Source: an uncultured Arcobacter sp. (GTDB taxonomy: Bacteria > Campylobacterota > Campylobacteria > Campylobacterales > Arcobacteraceae). Taken from it: a stretch of 5,023 bases of DNA. Where the stretch lies: assembly GCA_913062735.1 (NCBI GenBank), contig CAJXWI010000237.1, forward strand, positions 1 through 5,023. Reading direction: 5' to 3'. This document shows, in pieces, positions 4,474 through 5,023 of this stretch; position 1 is the stretch's first letter; each line of letters starts with the position of its first letter. The notes under the pieces were generated by a model. The model was not told the DNA's origin. It saw only the letters and a list, made by a program, of their open reading frames with translations, and searched no databases. Position numbers and translations under genes: made by a program.

Positions 4474-5023
4474 ATGAAAACACTACTAACTCTAATACTC
4501 TCATTTAATCTATGCTTTGCAATTGTAGATGAAGCTTATATCCTTTATCCACCATTTAATGACCCATCAGGAATTGCATATTCACACTTTGAAGAAGTAC
4601 CTTCTGAATTTGAAATTTTAGATGCAAAATCTTGTTTATGTGGTGGTGAGGAATTAACTTTTAATACTTACTATTTTGTATTTAATTGGGATGCTGATAT
4701 TTTTGTCTTTCGTGGTGGTGGAGGGCAAGATCTAAGTGAGACAATATGGGTTAATTATGTTCCTTGTGTTGACATGGGTTCAACATCGCTGTCTTGGAAA
4801 GAATTTGATTATGATAATAATTGGAATGAAATTGATACTGGTGGTTATGTTATTGGGGGTGATGATACTTTCGAAGCTGAAATTGATCAGCAAGTCGAAG
4901 TGGCCATTGAAGAGGCCGACGCAATTCTGTTTGTCGTTGACGTCGAAGTCGGAGTCAGTGTGATGGATGAAGAAGTTTCTCGTTTGCTACATCGGTCAGA
5001 CAAACCAGTCTTACTTGTCATCA
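4474..5023 (+). CDS. Secreted phage protein (pIII position), fused in frame to Der sequence, partial
   Basis: The frame from ATG 4474 (TAAGAG ribosome binding site at 4461-4466) is open for 183 codons to the right edge. Residues 1-16 are a signal peptide (M-K-T-L-L-T-L-I-L-S, cleavage likely after L-C-F-A). Residues 17 to about 119 form an exported domain rich in aromatics and acidic residues, with a C-L-C pair (C54, C56), C98, and a Gly run (81-84) reminiscent of the glycine linkers of pIII adsorption proteins. Its place after the coat genes suits the host-binding minor coat protein, but no domain proves it. From about residue 120 (I-D-T-G-G-Y-V) the sequence is Der GTPase, so the natural C-terminus of the phage protein is not in this window. 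GC rises from about 31% (4501-4620) to about 46% (4881-5023). Confidence 0.55.
   Translation, partial: MKTLLTLILSFNLCFAIVDEAYILYPPFNDPSGIAYSHFEEVPSEFEILDAKSCLCGGEELTFNTYYFVFNWDADIFVFRGGGGQDLSETIWVNYVPCVDMGSTSLSWKEFDYDNNWNEIDTGGYVIGGDDTFEAEIDQQVEVAIEEADAILFVVDVEVGVSVMDEEVSRLLHRSDKPVLLVI
4831..5023 (+). other. der: Internal fragment of GTPase Der (EngA) joined to the phage gene
   Basis: The translation from 4831 reads I-D-T-G-G-Y-V-I-G-G-D-D-T-F-E-A-E-I and continues with V-E-V-A-I-E-E-A-D-A-I-L-F-V-V-D-V and D-K-P-V-L-L-V-I. This is the first GTPase domain of the ribosome-assembly factor Der from its G3 motif (DTGG) onward, stopping just before the expected N-K-V-D G4 motif. The form resembles Bacteroidota Der. 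The P-loop (G1) and G2 that should precede it are absent, replaced by phage sequence, so this joint cannot encode a working GTPase. The exact joint lies somewhere in 4825-4870. Confidence 0.8.

Noticed and set aside
4736..4963. 75-codon + strand frame in another register
   Set aside because: It is a shadow of the secreted-protein/Der frame and crosses the chimeric joint without any protein-like pattern.
1..5023. tRNA genes, CRISPR arrays, insertion sequences
   Set aside because: I saw no cloverleaf with a T-loop motif, no spaced direct repeats, and no transposase or terminal inverted repeats.

Overview
The window is AT-rich and looks like a filamentous phage (inovirus) structural module with an adjoining set of membrane-protein genes. 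The host is probably a Campylobacterota member (Arcobacter- or Sulfurimonas-like). This host guess rests on the very low GC, the short signal peptides ending in F-x-F-A or C-F-A, and the style of the Xre repressor. It is an inference, not a database result.

Left part (1-2205, + strand). A partial gene for a polar, helical protein with a C-terminal membrane anchor enters from the left edge. An intergenic stretch follows, with a good extended -10 promoter (716-724). Three tightly packed genes for membrane proteins come next: a four-helix protein, a potassium-channel protein with an intact T-L-G-Y-G-D selectivity filter, and a single-pass protein. These three look like one operon. Whether they belong to the phage (cargo) or to the host cannot be decided here.

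Control region (2202-2640). A small Xre/cI-type repressor is encoded on the - strand and converges with the membrane operon, overlapping it by 4 bp. Its upstream region holds a 52-bp inverted repeat. The outer ends of this repeat form extended -10 elements (TGCTATA) facing both ways, and a consensus rightward promoter (TTGACA, 17 bp, TATACT) lies inside it. This is a typical lysogeny-type switch.

Right part (2637-4830, + strand). Two small early ORFs come first. A remarkably structured leader (3019-3104) follows: two back-to-back hairpins and a possible H-type pseudoknot, just ahead of a 118-aa protein that is probably the phage ssDNA-binding protein. Next is the pVIII-type major coat protein (92-aa precursor, about 35-aa mature form) and a hairpin terminator. 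After that come a signal-peptide/C-terminal-anchor minor coat candidate, a 38-aa pVII/pIX-like protein, and the start of a secreted Cys-containing protein in the position of the pIII adsorption protein. No replication initiator and no Zot/pI assembly ATPase are in view.

Right edge (about 4831-5023). The secreted protein's reading frame runs without a break into sequence encoding the GTPase Der/EngA from its G3 motif (DTGG) onward, with a Bacteroidota-like sequence and much higher GC (about 46% against about 31% just upstream). This is most simply an assembly chimera or an illegitimate recombination joint, and the last ~190 bp should not be read as part of the phage gene.
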